From assembly GCA_021779195.1 (NCBI GenBank), contig JAJYBB010000007.1, positions 1 to 64,000 on the forward strand: a stretch of 64,000 nt of DNA. Reading direction: 5' to 3'. Below the pieces are notes generated by a model. It made no database searches, was not told the DNA's origin, and saw only the letters and a list, made by a program, of their open reading frames with translations. A program made the translations under genes and the position numbers. Shown here piece after piece: positions 1-9,535 of the stretch. Origin of the DNA: Bacteroidota bacterium (GTDB lineage Bacteria; Bacteroidota; Bacteroidia; Bacteroidales; Paludibacteraceae). How positions within the stretch are numbered: the first letter of the stretch is position 1; each line of letters begins with the position of its first letter.

Positions 1-1988
1 TACGTCAGTGCATCATGGTCAGGGTCAGAAGAAGCCGAACCATCCAAGGTAACTACCGTGCCTTCGTTGACACTCTGATCTGTTCCTGCATTGGCTACCG
101 GAGCATGATTAAGACGTAGAACTTTTAAAATCCCATTTTTAGGTGAATATAAAACATTTTCTGATTTTGCATTACTCATTAAAGTATTCGAAAAAGTCAG
201 ATTATAGGTTCCCTGCAACAAACTTGTTTCTGCCTTAAATGGAATATTCAAAATCGACCCGGAATTACCTGTAAATGTTTTCTGACCCGGACTATAAATC
301 AGAATCCGTAAACTTGTTTTAGATAAAGCTGTAGCTGCGAATACATGATCTTGTTTACGATTGGTCAGGGCAATGGCATTTAAATCGGGAGTAAATCCAT
401 CCGGATAATTCAAATCAAATTGTAATGCAACAAAAGGCTCTTCATTTTCAACTTCTATACCAACTGTTTTGGTTTCACTCTGAGTAAAGTTTTGATTATT
501 AATCAGAAAATAATTCGGTATAAAAGCGTTAGCCGTTAATTGAACAATAAACGGATTTTCATCAGGATCATTACTGAAAATTTTTAGCGTTGCTGCTGTT
601 GAACCTTTCACCGGATCGGCAAACAGAACCGGCAAATCAAAATAACCGGAGGGTTGGATAGTGATGGGGAGTGTCTGATTACATTTGAAATAATTACTGG
701 AAAATTGTAGCTGATTAATTATTAACGGTTCTTGCCCGTAATTATTTATGCGATGCAGAACTGTTGAACTAGACAAAATGGACACATCTCCCAAATTAAG
801 CTCTGTGGAAGCATGAATATCCGCTGAAGTAACAATGAGCTGTCCATCGTATGAATTTGAAACAATATTTTCTCCTGCAGAATTGGCAATAATCACATTG
901 CTCATCCCAATTGAATAATATCCAGCCGTTCCATTTAATAAAAATTCAAGACTGAGTATCTTACCGTCTGATCCTGTAAAGTTTTTATTTCCTGCCGAAA
1001 AAGCGACTACTCGCAATGTTTGGCTATTGATTTGACTGACAGAAACTGTCTGGTCTTGCGCCCGTAATAATTGGGCAGTTCCAGTTTTGTAGGTAATGGG
1101 CTGAGGCAGATTCAGATCAAACTGAAAGCCTGTAAATGCTTCCATGTTATTCAATGTGAATTCCAACGTTTTAGTTGTCGATGAAGCACCTGTTATGCTT
1201 CCGGTATGAATCTCGTTTATGGCATAAGCAACCGCATTAAGCATTACAGAAGAAGTTGACTGATCGGGATCATTACTCCCGATTTGTAATTGCTTCGCAA
1301 ACGTTCCTTTGGCTGAAGGAGTAAATTTTACTGAAATAGTTCGACTTGTTTGAGGAGCAATACTAAAACCCGCTGCATCTGTAGTCGTAAACGCCGGATC
1401 ATTAAATGTCAGGCTATTGATGACAAGATTTGAATTACCTGTATTGTTGATTTGAACGGTTTGAACCAAATTAGTTCCAAGCGGAACACGTCCATAATTC
1501 AAAGCAGTAGTTGATACTGAAATATTCGGTGCTAAAACGGTTACACTGCCATTACTGGAACTTGTAAGTATATTATTGGATTGAGTATCGCCTAATATCG
1601 GTTTATTAAGCCCAAGTGAATAAGTGGCAGGAACGGCTCCCGATTTGAATGTAAAACTTACCAAAACACCCGAATTACCTAAAAATGCAGTATTGCCGAC
1701 AGAATAGCCAATCAGGCGAAGAATATTCCCATCAAGCAAACTGGCGTTTAATATATGTCCCGAAATACGTGAAGCATTGAGCACTGCAGAACCATCAATA
1801 TAGTTAAACCCTGTAGGTATTGGAATATCTACCTGAAATGCAACAAACGGATCGGTGTTTTCAGCCACGAGTTGAATAACAAAAACGGAATTGGGTAGTA
1901 CCTGATACTGCCCGATTTTCAATGTATTGGCGGCATACAGTTGTCCCGCTAACATATACAATAGTAATACGATCGTTGTTTTTTTCAT
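1..1988 (-). CDS. Partial secreted surface protein with cohesin-like and Ig-like repeats (3' end outside window)
   Basis: The ATG is at 1986-1988 and the frame is open to the left edge, so 662 residues are visible and the C-terminus is missing. Residues 1-19 are a signal peptide (KK then a hydrophobic run ending QLYA). A unit of about 235 residues repeats: a cohesin-like beta domain (cores near residues 43, 283 and 513 reading AENTDPFVAFQVD, NNMEAFTGFQFDL and NEEPFVALQFDL), each of the first two followed by a domain of the ASPM/choice-of-anchor-D type (about 152-255 and 390-490). A PKD-like segment with NAGTDQSVNEG starts near residue 630. Extracellular display is inferred, and a T9SS tail may lie beyond the window. 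The next genes upstream on this strand include a dockerin-bearing protease, so a binding or scaffold role is possible but unproven. Confidence 0.75.
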   Translation of the reverse strand, partial: MKKTTIVLLLYMLAGQLYAANTLKIGQYQVLPNSVFVIQLVAENTDPFVAFQVDIPIPTGFNYIDGSAVLNASRISGHILNASLLDGNILRLIGYSVGNTAFLGNSGVLVSFTFKSGAVPATYSLGLNKPILGDTQSNNILTSSSNGSVTVLAPNISVSTTALNYGRVPLGTNLVQTVQINNTGNSNLVINSLTFNDPAFTTTDAAGFSIAPQTSRTISVKFTPSAKGTFAKQLQIGSNDPDQSTSSVMLNAVAYAINEIHTGSITGASSTTKTLEFTLNNMEAFTGFQFDLNLPQPITYKTGTAQLLRAQDQTVSVSQINSQTLRVVAFSAGNKNFTGSDGKILSLEFLLNGTAGYYSIGMSNVIIANSAGENIVSNSYDGQLIVTSADIHASTELNLGDVSILSSSTVLHRINNYGQEPLIINQLQFSSNYFKCNQTLPITIQPSGYFDLPVLFADPVKGSTAATLKIFSNDPDENPFIVQLTANAFIPNYFLINNQNFTQSETKTVGIEVENEEPFVALQFDLNYPDGFTPDLNAIALTNRKQDHVFAATALSKTSLRILIYSPGQKTFTGNSGSILNIPFKAETSLLQGTYNLTFSNTLMSNAKSENVLYSPKNGILKVLRLNHAPVANAGTDQSVNEGTVVTLDGSASSDPDHDALT

Positions 1989-2061
1989 CGTGTAATTTTT
2001 ATGTAGTACAGGTAAGTTTATTTCTCAGCCATTAAAATTAAATTAATTCCATAAGTTTTTA

Positions 2062-2125
2062 GGCTGAAGGCCTACTATATTCTAGCCCAAGGTAACGTCC
2101 TGAAGGGATAATGCCTTGGGTTAAT
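2062..2125 (+). repeat. Left inverted-repeat (REP-like) arm of the RAYT element
   Basis: This arm contains AGCCCAAGGTAACGTCCTGA and reappears as an imperfect reverse complement at about 2727-2790. The match runs about 64 bases with scattered mismatches. A second copy of its outer piece (GCCTTGGGTTAATnATAC) follows directly at 2139-2155, and a CCCTGAAATGGGC hairpin lies at about 2173. GC-rich pieces of this kind are typical REP sequences mobilised by RAYT proteins. Confidence 0.75.
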
Positions 2126-2196
2126 AATACCATCAACGCCTTGGGTTAATGATACAACCCACCACAATATACGCCCTGAAATGGGCAACATTGAAT

Positions 2197-2649
2197 TTAT
2201 GTCCACAAATAATCATCATTATATTCAACACCGTTTTCTTTCAAAAATCGAATGTATTCCTCCTTAAAGGATTGCTTATTATGATGTTCTTTTTGATTTT
2301 CGATGTATTTTTTTACAACATCAACCTTCGATTGACTTACAGAATAACCGGCATATCCGCCTTGCCATGCAAATTCACGATAATGTGGTCCGAATGTTTT
2401 AATCCATCTGCTACTATTGGTTTTAATATCCTCCAGAAGAGCCGAGAGCGAAATGTTTTTTGACATAATACACAAAATATGAATATGGTTTTCAGTCCCA
2501 TTTATGACAATAGGAATTGATTTGGAGATTTTAATTGTTCCACCCATATAAGCATATAATTCCTTTTCGTCTTCAGGTTGTATTAAACATTCGTTGTTTT
2601 TCACATGGAAAATGGCATGTATATACAATTTTGATAATGATTGAGACAT
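2197..2649 (-). mobile_element. REP-associated tyrosine transposase (RAYT, IS200/Y1 family)
   Basis: This 150-residue protein belongs to the IS200-like Y1 transposase superfamily. The HUH metal site is visible as NHIHIL near residue 53. The probable catalytic tyrosine is in VVKKYIENQKEHH near residue 115. The length is normal for a RAYT, and the C-terminal FLKENGVEYNDDYLW is typical of Bacteroidetes members. Single-copy domesticated RAYTs process REP hairpins rather than move as full insertion sequences. The gene sits between two imperfect inverted REP-like arms (2062-2125 and 2727-2790), which supports that assignment. The gene looks intact. Confidence 0.9.
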
Positions 2650-2726
2650 ATTCTTATTTTAAATGATAATATTGCCCTTTGGCTACGCCGATTTTCAATT
2701 CAGGACGCAAAATGATTTTTTTATTC

Positions 2727-2790
2727 TTACCCCAAGGCGGTGTCCTTTCAGGACGTTACCCTGGGCTGGAATACATTGGGCTTACAGCCC
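2727..2790 (-). repeat. Right inverted-repeat (REP-like) arm of the RAYT element
   Basis: Imperfect reverse complement of 2062-2125, with TCAGGACGTTACCCTGGGCT at its centre. It ends 6 bases from the stop codon of the subtilisin gene (TAA at 2797-2799). It could therefore act as the 3' end or terminator hairpin of that transcript. Confidence 0.7.
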
Positions 2791-2796
2791 GAAGAC

Positions 2797-5700
2797 TTAC
2801 TGCACTATCATTTTCTTATTCGGACAAACGCTCCGTTGCTTACCGTTTCGGACTTCGAGCGTATATACAAACAGTCCCTTATTCGTTCCCGGGTTCCACG
2901 ACAGCAAATGTTCACCGATATAGGGGTTTGCCATTCGGATGATTTCCATTTCCTGACCCATCATATTTACGATTCGTATCACTGCTTCATCCACAGGCTC
3001 GTAAATACGAATCTGAATAGTGGTTTGTCCGTTTAATGGATTTGGGAAGTTTTGTCCTAATTCGGCCACGGTTTGATTCATATTATCACTAATATCCGGA
3101 ATCCTAGTTAGTATGAAATTTACCCGGATAGGCGAACCATTGGTTCCTCCAAAAATAGCATTGACAATACGGCTGCCGTTCTTTAGTACCAGTAACGGGA
3201 TATGATTCCCTGCCGGAATGGATTTGCCGGACATACTATAATAGAGCAAGCGTAAGGTATCCGATTTGATACTGTAACCCGACTCAAATCCATCGAGGGC
3301 TTTCAGTGTCTGAATATCCTGTATTGATGACACGCCACTTATATCCAACTGAATACCTCCAACAGGCACATTGGTATCGGCAAACAAGGTATCATTTTGC
3401 AGATACAGATTGGCTTGCTGATCGAAGGATATGCCTTTTACTTTTTGCGGACCGTTCAGCACCAGATTCACTACTCCCACTATATCGAGCACATTGATGG
3501 TGGCATCACTGTTCATGTCGGCGGCTTCAAAGATAAAAGGCTGGGGGTTATTATTCAGCAGATAAGCTACAATAGAAGTTATATCCAGTACATTCACACT
3601 CAAATCGCCGTTGGCATCGCCTTTGGATGCAGTAAACGGTGTGGCACTTACGACCTTTGATTGATCTGTTTCAGACATATCTGTTCGTAGTACTTTATAG
3701 AAATAGTAGTACTTCTTATTGGGAGTTACAGCAAAGTCGGTGTACAAAGTATCTGTAATAAGGGATGAATTTATCAAAACAGGTGAAGTCAGTGTGGAAT
3801 CATTAATATGTTCCATGCGGTACATATTGAAACCTAATCCATCTGCCAAATCATTATTATTCCACTCCAATTTTACTTTTCCTAAACCAGCAGAAGCCAT
3901 AAATTCGAGTGAAGAAGAACTGGCTGCACTAATTAAAAAACTATAACGCATATCTTCTGTTGGGATTTCCCAGCCTTCGAGGTCTTTTGCTACGGTAACC
4001 CGTATACGGTTAAATCCATCACCAGTAGTCAATTTAATGTTTTTATAAACTGTATAGATACGTCCATCACCAGACCAACTTCCATCTTCATTTACTGCAA
4101 TTGAGGAAAAAGGATAGCGTACTCCAAAACTAACTTGCGGAGCTATGGTTTTATCCATTGGACGATTAAAATACACATCGAAACGTTGTTTTCCGACTCC
4201 AACAGGTTCTACTTTTTGGTCTTGGGCATCTTTTCCATTAACCAGAACTTTCCAAACTACCCCATGGCATTCTTCGGGTGGAGCATTTAAGAATGGTTTA
4301 AATATTGCTCTTGATAAGGTAGACCTTTCCATAAAATCATAAATAAATCCTTCAATAATTGTTGAATCAGATGTTCCCCAATATTGATTTTGAACTTTCT
4401 GAAAATCAGCAGAACTATAGGAATTTGGAGTATATTTTGTATAAATTTGAGTTACATCTTTGTAGAAAGATCCATTCCATTGTTGACTTGGCTTGGAATA
4501 TTCGCTAATCCATGCATTTTGCATTAATGGGTTAGTCCATTCCATTTCAGGTATTGAATAATTAAAGATATTATTGTATTGAAAATTACCCCCAAATGAA
4601 ACATGTTGAAAACTCTGATTATAGTAATAATCTTTTGAAGTTCCAGGTCCAATAAAATTATTTTTATATGCAATACTGAAACCGTATACAATACCGGTAT
4701 TCCCATAGCCTTGACCTGGGAAATGACAATTATTATTCACTAAAGAATCGACTATTCCAATTGCACCAACATTGAAAATACTATTAAATACACTTGCAGG
4801 TGAACCACCAACTCTTGATAAAGTAAATTCACCAATATTATCAAATTTACAATAATTAAATCTATTCTTTATTGAATATCCATTATCAAAGGAAAAAATT
4901 GTACTTATACCACCCCACGAACTGGGTGGTGTATAACCTGAAAAACAAATCAGGCTATCAGGCTTTCCCTCTGCAATTAATACACCTTTAATGCGAACTT
5001 CTTGACCAGGATAAAATAGTATTTTTGTTCCTGGCTTAATTATCAACGTTCCATTTGTCCCAACTTTAAAACTATTATTTACAAGATACAATCTATTTGG
5101 ATATAAAATTTTCACACCATCGAGCACTCCTGAAAGTTGCTCTCCATTTTCCGCAGTAAATACAAACTTTTGAACAATTGTATCGGTTGCCCCTTTGTAC
5201 CAACTTAATAAATCAAAGGTAATATCCCGGTCATGCGCCACATTATTACTGATAATAAATTTCATATGGTCAGCTTCACTGGTTCGGGTGGCATAAGGAC
5301 TTATAGAACCAAGAAAAGAAGTTGGTTTTACAATATTGCAGGTTGTTGGGTCTTCAAATTCAGCCAACCGTATTTTCCAGTACACGCTATCTACCTGCCC
5401 TCCAGTATTTCGTGCTCTAAACCACAGTTGAATGGTTTCTCCCGCATCCACCCGTCCATCTTTATCATCAATGCCAATCGTATCCACCATCACTTTGTTT
5501 AAAAACCAAATTTCGGGTTTTGGATTAATCGTTAATGCTTTATTTATATTTAGATATTGTCCGGTTGCCTGAATAAGTTTTACCCACATAAATTCATTGG
5601 TTTCGGTATCAGATGGTATTAATTTACGATAGAGCGATAATGCTCCCGAAACAATGGGTGCAGCCATGGAGGTACCCTGATATACCCGGTAATTGCCATT

Positions 5701-6999
5701 CGGTATTGTACTGATTATGTTAGTACCCGGAGCTTTCATCTCATAATTATAAAGTGCAGATGAATTACTAAAAGTTGGTCCGGTACAATCATAATTACTA
5801 AATGAAGCTTCAGGTGCTTGAACTCCTAACACGAAAGAAAGTGCTGCCGGGAAAAAAGGAGCTCCCGGAGGGCAATCTCCAATATCAATTCCATCATTCC
5901 CAGCTGCTGCTACTAATAAAGTTGTAGCATACGCATTGGCTAACGCATCTTCCATGGCCTGTGAGCGGGCGTAACTACCGAAGCTCATATTAATTACGGT
6001 AGCTTGGTGAGTAGATGCATAAATAATTCCCTTTGCGATGGTTGCAGCATCGCCCCGTCCAGAACTTTGAAAAACTTTTATCGGCATTATTTTCGCCTTC
6101 CAGTTCACTCCGGCAATGCCTATTCCATTATTGGATTCGGCTGCCGCTATTCCTGCCACATGTGTACCATGACTATTGTCGTCCATCGGGTTATTACGAT
6201 TATTGATATAGTCCCATCCTCTGATATCATTCACCACACCGTTAGCATCTGGAGTGGTATTCGGATGTGGATTCGTCCATATTTTATTCTTTAAATCGGG
6301 ATGATTCCAATCTACCCCTGTATCCAGTATGGCAATTATTTGTGTAGTATCACCAACAGTTTTTTGCCAGACTGAATCGGCTTTCACAGCAGGTATATAC
6401 CACTGCTGGCTATATAAAGGGTCATTGGGTGTAACAGCATCTGTTGAACTATTTTGTTTCGGAGTTTGCATTCTGGCCACATCTTCTGCGGTTAATATAG
6501 GGCCTACCGGTTGCATGTTATCAATGGAATAGATATAATTCGGTTCGGCATATTCCACTTCGGGCAAGGCTTTCAGTTCTTCAATCAATTGAAAGATATT
6601 GGTTGGCACACTATCAGTCGGTTGTGCAGGAGGTAATGAAACCCTGTAAATCTTGTCCAAAGCAGGAATTGTCATGTCCTTTCCTTGCGGACTTTTCATC
6701 ATTCGGCTTTGAGCGGGCTTTTGCACGGTTGGAAAAAGCTGTTCGAGCGAAGTAATTCCGTGCGCTTTTAAAACCTTATCCACAGAACTAACTCCTGCCG
6801 CTTTTACCCGTGCACCGGAAGCCACAGGAACTGCATCTTTAAATTTCACAAGTACTTCATTTGGAACAAAATTCATTAAGTCGGCACGTGGATCACGTCG
6901 TTGGTCACTTTTGTTTCCGGTAAAATCGGACGCCTGGTTTTGGGTAAAAGCTGTACCCATGCCGGCAAAAAGCAATAAGAAAAGAATGTAGTTTTTCAT
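2797..6999 (-). CDS. Secreted subtilisin-like (S8) protease with dockerin-type repeat and T9SS sorting domain
   Basis: 1400 residues. A signal peptide (residues 1-19, ending GTAFTQ) and a propeptide of about 150 residues precede the S8 catalytic domain. The triad is D226 (ILDTGVD), H277 (NSHGTHVAG) and S444 (GTSMAAP), with the oxyanion Asn in AAAGNDG. A long beta-rich region follows (about 490-1110). A dockerin type I pair sits at about 1122-1182 (GDANGDLSVNVLD and DMNSDATINVLD, Ca-loop spacing kept). Next is a cohesin-like beta segment (GGIQLDISG to KSIPAGNHIPL). The last 80 residues are a T9SS type A sorting domain ending KKMIVQ. Export across the outer membrane and cell-surface anchoring or release are expected from the family. 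Substrate is unknown. It stands next to a protein with cohesin-like repeats (1-1988), separated by the RAYT element. Confidence 0.92.
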   Translation of the reverse strand: MKNYILFLLLFAGMGTAFTQNQASDFTGNKSDQRRDPRADLMNFVPNEVLVKFKDAVPVASGARVKAAGVSSVDKVLKAHGITSLEQLFPTVQKPAQSRMMKSPQGKDMTIPALDKIYRVSLPPAQPTDSVPTNIFQLIEELKALPEVEYAEPNYIYSIDNMQPVGPILTAEDVARMQTPKQNSSTDAVTPNDPLYSQQWYIPAVKADSVWQKTVGDTTQIIAILDTGVDWNHPDLKNKIWTNPHPNTTPDANGVVNDIRGWDYINNRNNPMDDNSHGTHVAGIAAAESNNGIGIAGVNWKAKIMPIKVFQSSGRGDAATIAKGIIYASTHQATVINMSFGSYARSQAMEDALANAYATTLLVAAAGNDGIDIGDCPPGAPFFPAALSFVLGVQAPEASFSNYDCTGPTFSNSSALYNYEMKAPGTNIISTIPNGNYRVYQGTSMAAPIVSGALSLYRKLIPSDTETNEFMWVKLIQATGQYLNINKALTINPKPEIWFLNKVMVDTIGIDDKDGRVDAGETIQLWFRARNTGGQVDSVYWKIRLAEFEDPTTCNIVKPTSFLGSISPYATRTSEADHMKFIISNNVAHDRDITFDLLSWYKGATDTIVQKFVFTAENGEQLSGVLDGVKILYPNRLYLVNNSFKVGTNGTLIIKPGTKILFYPGQEVRIKGVLIAEGKPDSLICFSGYTPPSSWGGISTIFSFDNGYSIKNRFNYCKFDNIGEFTLSRVGGSPASVFNSIFNVGAIGIVDSLVNNNCHFPGQGYGNTGIVYGFSIAYKNNFIGPGTSKDYYYNQSFQHVSFGGNFQYNNIFNYSIPEMEWTNPLMQNAWISEYSKPSQQWNGSFYKDVTQIYTKYTPNSYSSADFQKVQNQYWGTSDSTIIEGFIYDFMERSTLSRAIFKPFLNAPPEECHGVVWKVLVNGKDAQDQKVEPVGVGKQRFDVYFNRPMDKTIAPQVSFGVRYPFSSIAVNEDGSWSGDGRIYTVYKNIKLTTGDGFNRIRVTVAKDLEGWEIPTEDMRYSFLISAASSSSLEFMASAGLGKVKLEWNNNDLADGLGFNMYRMEHINDSTLTSPVLINSSLITDTLYTDFAVTPNKKYYYFYKVLRTDMSETDQSKVVSATPFTASKGDANGDLSVNVLDITSIVAYLLNNNPQPFIFEAADMNSDATINVLDIVGVVNLVLNGPQKVKGISFDQQANLYLQNDTLFADTNVPVGGIQLDISGVSSIQDIQTLKALDGFESGYSIKSDTLRLLYYSMSGKSIPAGNHIPLLVLKNGSRIVNAIFGGTNGSPIRVNFILTRIPDISDNMNQTVAELGQNFPNPLNGQTTIQIRIYEPVDEAVIRIVNMMGQEMEIIRMANPYIGEHLLSWNPGTNKGLFVYTLEVRNGKQRSVCPNKKMIVQ

Positions 7000-7013
7000 G
7001 TTTCGAATTATTT

Positions 7014-8273
7014 TTAGCGAATTATTTTTATCACTTTCGTCTCTGTTTTCTTGTTATTTGTAAGTCTAATCAGATATGTACCGCTTAAAAGGGTATCAAT
7101 ATCAACTTGGGTTTTGTTATTTATTATCGGCTGTTTAATTAACTCTTGTCCTTGAATATTATAAACGGTCAACTTATATTTTTCAGTAAAAACTTCATTG
7201 ATCTTAATAACCAATTTGTTATTAGCATTTATATACGCATAAAAAACATTTTCCGACGAAGGTTTATACGCGAATGTAGTTCCTCCTAAAGAGGATTGTG
7301 GCAAGGTTTTAAAATTATAACCATTGACCTTATTTGATTCAGTATCATTAGAACTAACTAAATGACTTAAAATAATATGCGGCAAATAAAGACCGGAATC
7401 ACAACGAGAAATTCTAAAACAATAAGTTTGATATTTTGTAACCTCCGCATTTGTATTGTAAACATAGTAGTCGCCTTCTAAATTCATGGGGTGAACTGAC
7501 CAGCATAATGTTGATGCTTCTTCATATAATACGGAAACTTCATCTACACCAAAAAAATCAATCATTCTTTTCGCTGCATAATAATATCCACTCGTTGTAA
7601 TGCCATAATCTCTATAATCAAACATTGGGAGCAAAGTAGTTGCAGGAATCATAATAGTAATGTATTTGCCACCGGTGTCGCCATACCAATCGGAACACCA
7701 GCCCAAAGTATCATTTTCCAATGAATCTGCCATGTTAGTCCAATAATCACAGCCAAGCTGAACACCTATGTTTCCGCTAATCATCATGCTAACTTCTAAA
7801 AAATATGTACTTGAAATATTACCATCACTGATTCTTTCTGTCCACCAATGTGAGATTTTAGTGGGTTCAAGACCGGCATCTACTCTCAACGTACCTTTTT
7901 CCTGATGCGAGTTAGTCATTATAGTATGGGTACCACCCTCATACCATTTATTAAATCGGTGATAAAGTCCTCCTTCATTATATGTAAGACTGCCTGTCCC
8001 GTTATAATCCTTTCTCGTTTTTACGACACTATCTCCATTTACTTTCATTTCAATCAATTTTAGTGAATCAATTTTCACATACCCATTGTTAGCAATACTA
8101 TCGGCTTTTATTGTTGTAGCTTGCATCCAACCTTGAATACATAAATTTGTTGATAAAGGATGAGTCAGAAATATTTGCTGTGTTTGATGCGATACTCCAC
8201 ACGGAATTGAAGTTTGAGATGCAACTTTTAAAAACAGTACACTTAGTATAAAGATCAAACATGTTTCTTTCAT
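7014..8273 (-). CDS. Secreted protein of unknown function with T9SS sorting domain
   Basis: 419 residues from the ATG at 8273. An in-frame TTG nine bases upstream is a less likely start. Residues 1-20 form a signal peptide (KETCLIFILSVLFLKVASQ). The central 300 residues are rich in Trp, Tyr and Gly and match no family I recognise. The last 75 residues have the T9SS type A pattern (KINEVFTEKYKLTVYNIQG, then LLSGTYLIRLTNN and KVIKIIR). The gene ends 14 bases before the S8 protease start on the same strand, so the two may be co-transcribed and co-secreted. Confidence 0.8.
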   Translation of the reverse strand: MKETCLIFILSVLFLKVASQTSIPCGVSHQTQQIFLTHPLSTNLCIQGWMQATTIKADSIANNGYVKIDSLKLIEMKVNGDSVVKTRKDYNGTGSLTYNEGGLYHRFNKWYEGGTHTIMTNSHQEKGTLRVDAGLEPTKISHWWTERISDGNISSTYFLEVSMMISGNIGVQLGCDYWTNMADSLENDTLGWCSDWYGDTGGKYITIMIPATTLLPMFDYRDYGITTSGYYYAAKRMIDFFGVDEVSVLYEEASTLCWSVHPMNLEGDYYVYNTNAEVTKYQTYCFRISRCDSGLYLPHIILSHLVSSNDTESNKVNGYNFKTLPQSSLGGTTFAYKPSSENVFYAYINANNKLVIKINEVFTEKYKLTVYNIQGQELIKQPIINNKTQVDIDTLLSGTYLIRLTNNKKTETKVIKIIR

Positions 8274-8312
8274 GTTTCTCAATATTTTAGATAAATAAAT
8301 CTTAATTCAAAA

Positions 8313-8507
8313 TTATTCAGCATAGACTTTATCATAATCTGAATAATCGGTAGCACCACAATTCGGGCATTCGGTACCATCTCCTTCGCCACATTCATTA
8401 CAGTATTTCTGACCACATTCACGACAAGTATGAACTTCGAAAAAGTTTGAAAACATTGAATCTTTAGCTTCACGCCCACAGTTTGGGCAACTATCAAGGC
8501 TACTCAT
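8313..8507 (-). CDS. Small double zinc-ribbon protein
   Basis: 64 residues with four CxxC-type knuckles: CPNCG at residue 7, CRECG at 29, CNECG at 37 and CPNCG at 48. These are enough ligands for two zinc sites. Such small Cys-rich proteins are cytosolic and usually of unknown function. It is separated from the T9SS protein gene by 39 bases. An overlapping frame on the same strand (8279-8497) is a shadow. Confidence 0.7.
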   Translation of the reverse strand: MSSLDSCPNCGREAKDSMFSNFFEVHTCRECGQKYCNECGEGDGTECPNCGATDYSDYDKVYAE

Positions 8508-9535
8508 ATTTATTAAATATTTTGTCTTTAACCTACTCTTCCACTCCCTACTTATTTTCGAATTTTCGGGTTATTCTGTATGGGTTAAACTGATAAGTTA
8601 TACCTGTCAGATTATAATTGATTAACGAAATACAGATAGAAATGCAACTTCAAACATAAAAACATATCGATTTCTACAATTGGGATAGCTGAAATTAAAT
8701 AGGTGAGTACCCATTCGTCTGTTTTTATCACTTTAATTTGTTCTTTTGCATTATTTTTATTTTTTCGTAATAATTTATTAATCAATTTTTTGCTTATTCT
8801 TATATTATTTGTTTTCTGCGTTGAAATTTGAATTTTTAGTTGAATGTACATATTTTAAAATTAAAGCCATTGAAGCGTGTGCTGCAAATCAGATTAGTAA
8901 TTTAGCAGCATTTTAAGATGACAAAGGGTTGGATGTATGACAGGTATATGTAGGGAATATACTGAGTAAATATTAATATTTGATGAGGATAATTGTGATG
9001 AAAGCGCTTTTGGTTCGGGGTTTTGGAATGCGCACGGAGTGATGACACACCTTTCAGAAGGAAATGTAAGTTTCATAATATTAGAATAATAAAGGCTAAT
9101 TGTCGCAAAAATACAAAAACATTTTGTAAAGCAATAAAAAAAAGTAATGTATTTTGATAATATTTTTTGTGATTATTTTTAAATCCTTTACTCAGGGAGG
9201 TGAGTGCTTGATTTTTTTAATGAACGCAATTAATATTTAACTGAATGGATTAAATATTCCGGATGGGAGGAATTACTTTCGTTTATTAAGTAATAACGGG
9301 GCAACAAATGATAAAATTTCCTGAATATTTTTCTATGGTATTTTATTGTTTCAATATTTTGGATTTTACAACCATAACCTTGTTCAAGGAAATTCAAAAA
9401 GGCGTTGAATGTAAATCTGAAAGTGAATAGGTTGAAGGTGGGATAAAAACGATGATTATCGATTCACTGGACAACATGCCTTTTTATGCGATTTTAAGAA
9501 GCTGCAAGATATATAATTTTTTGAAAAAAACTGTC
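8508..9535. other. About 1 kb without a convincing gene
   Basis: AT-rich sequence between the zinc-ribbon gene and the GH78 stop codon. Minus-strand frames at 8612-8851 (79 residues) and 8894-9076 (60 residues) have no recognisable family, biased composition and no clear ribosome binding site. A plus-strand frame at 9308-9430 (40 residues) is equally unsupported. I see no RNA gene, terminator or repeat here. Decayed coding sequence is possible. Confidence 0.5.

Noticed and set aside
2663-3036. Overlapping plus-strand frames of 86-98 residues
   Set aside because: They run through the RAYT right arm and antisense to the protease gene; no family and no start signals.
8612-9076. Two minus-strand frames of 79 and 60 residues
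   Set aside because: Lys/Asn/Ile bias of AT-rich non-coding DNA, no recognised motif, no ribosome binding site.
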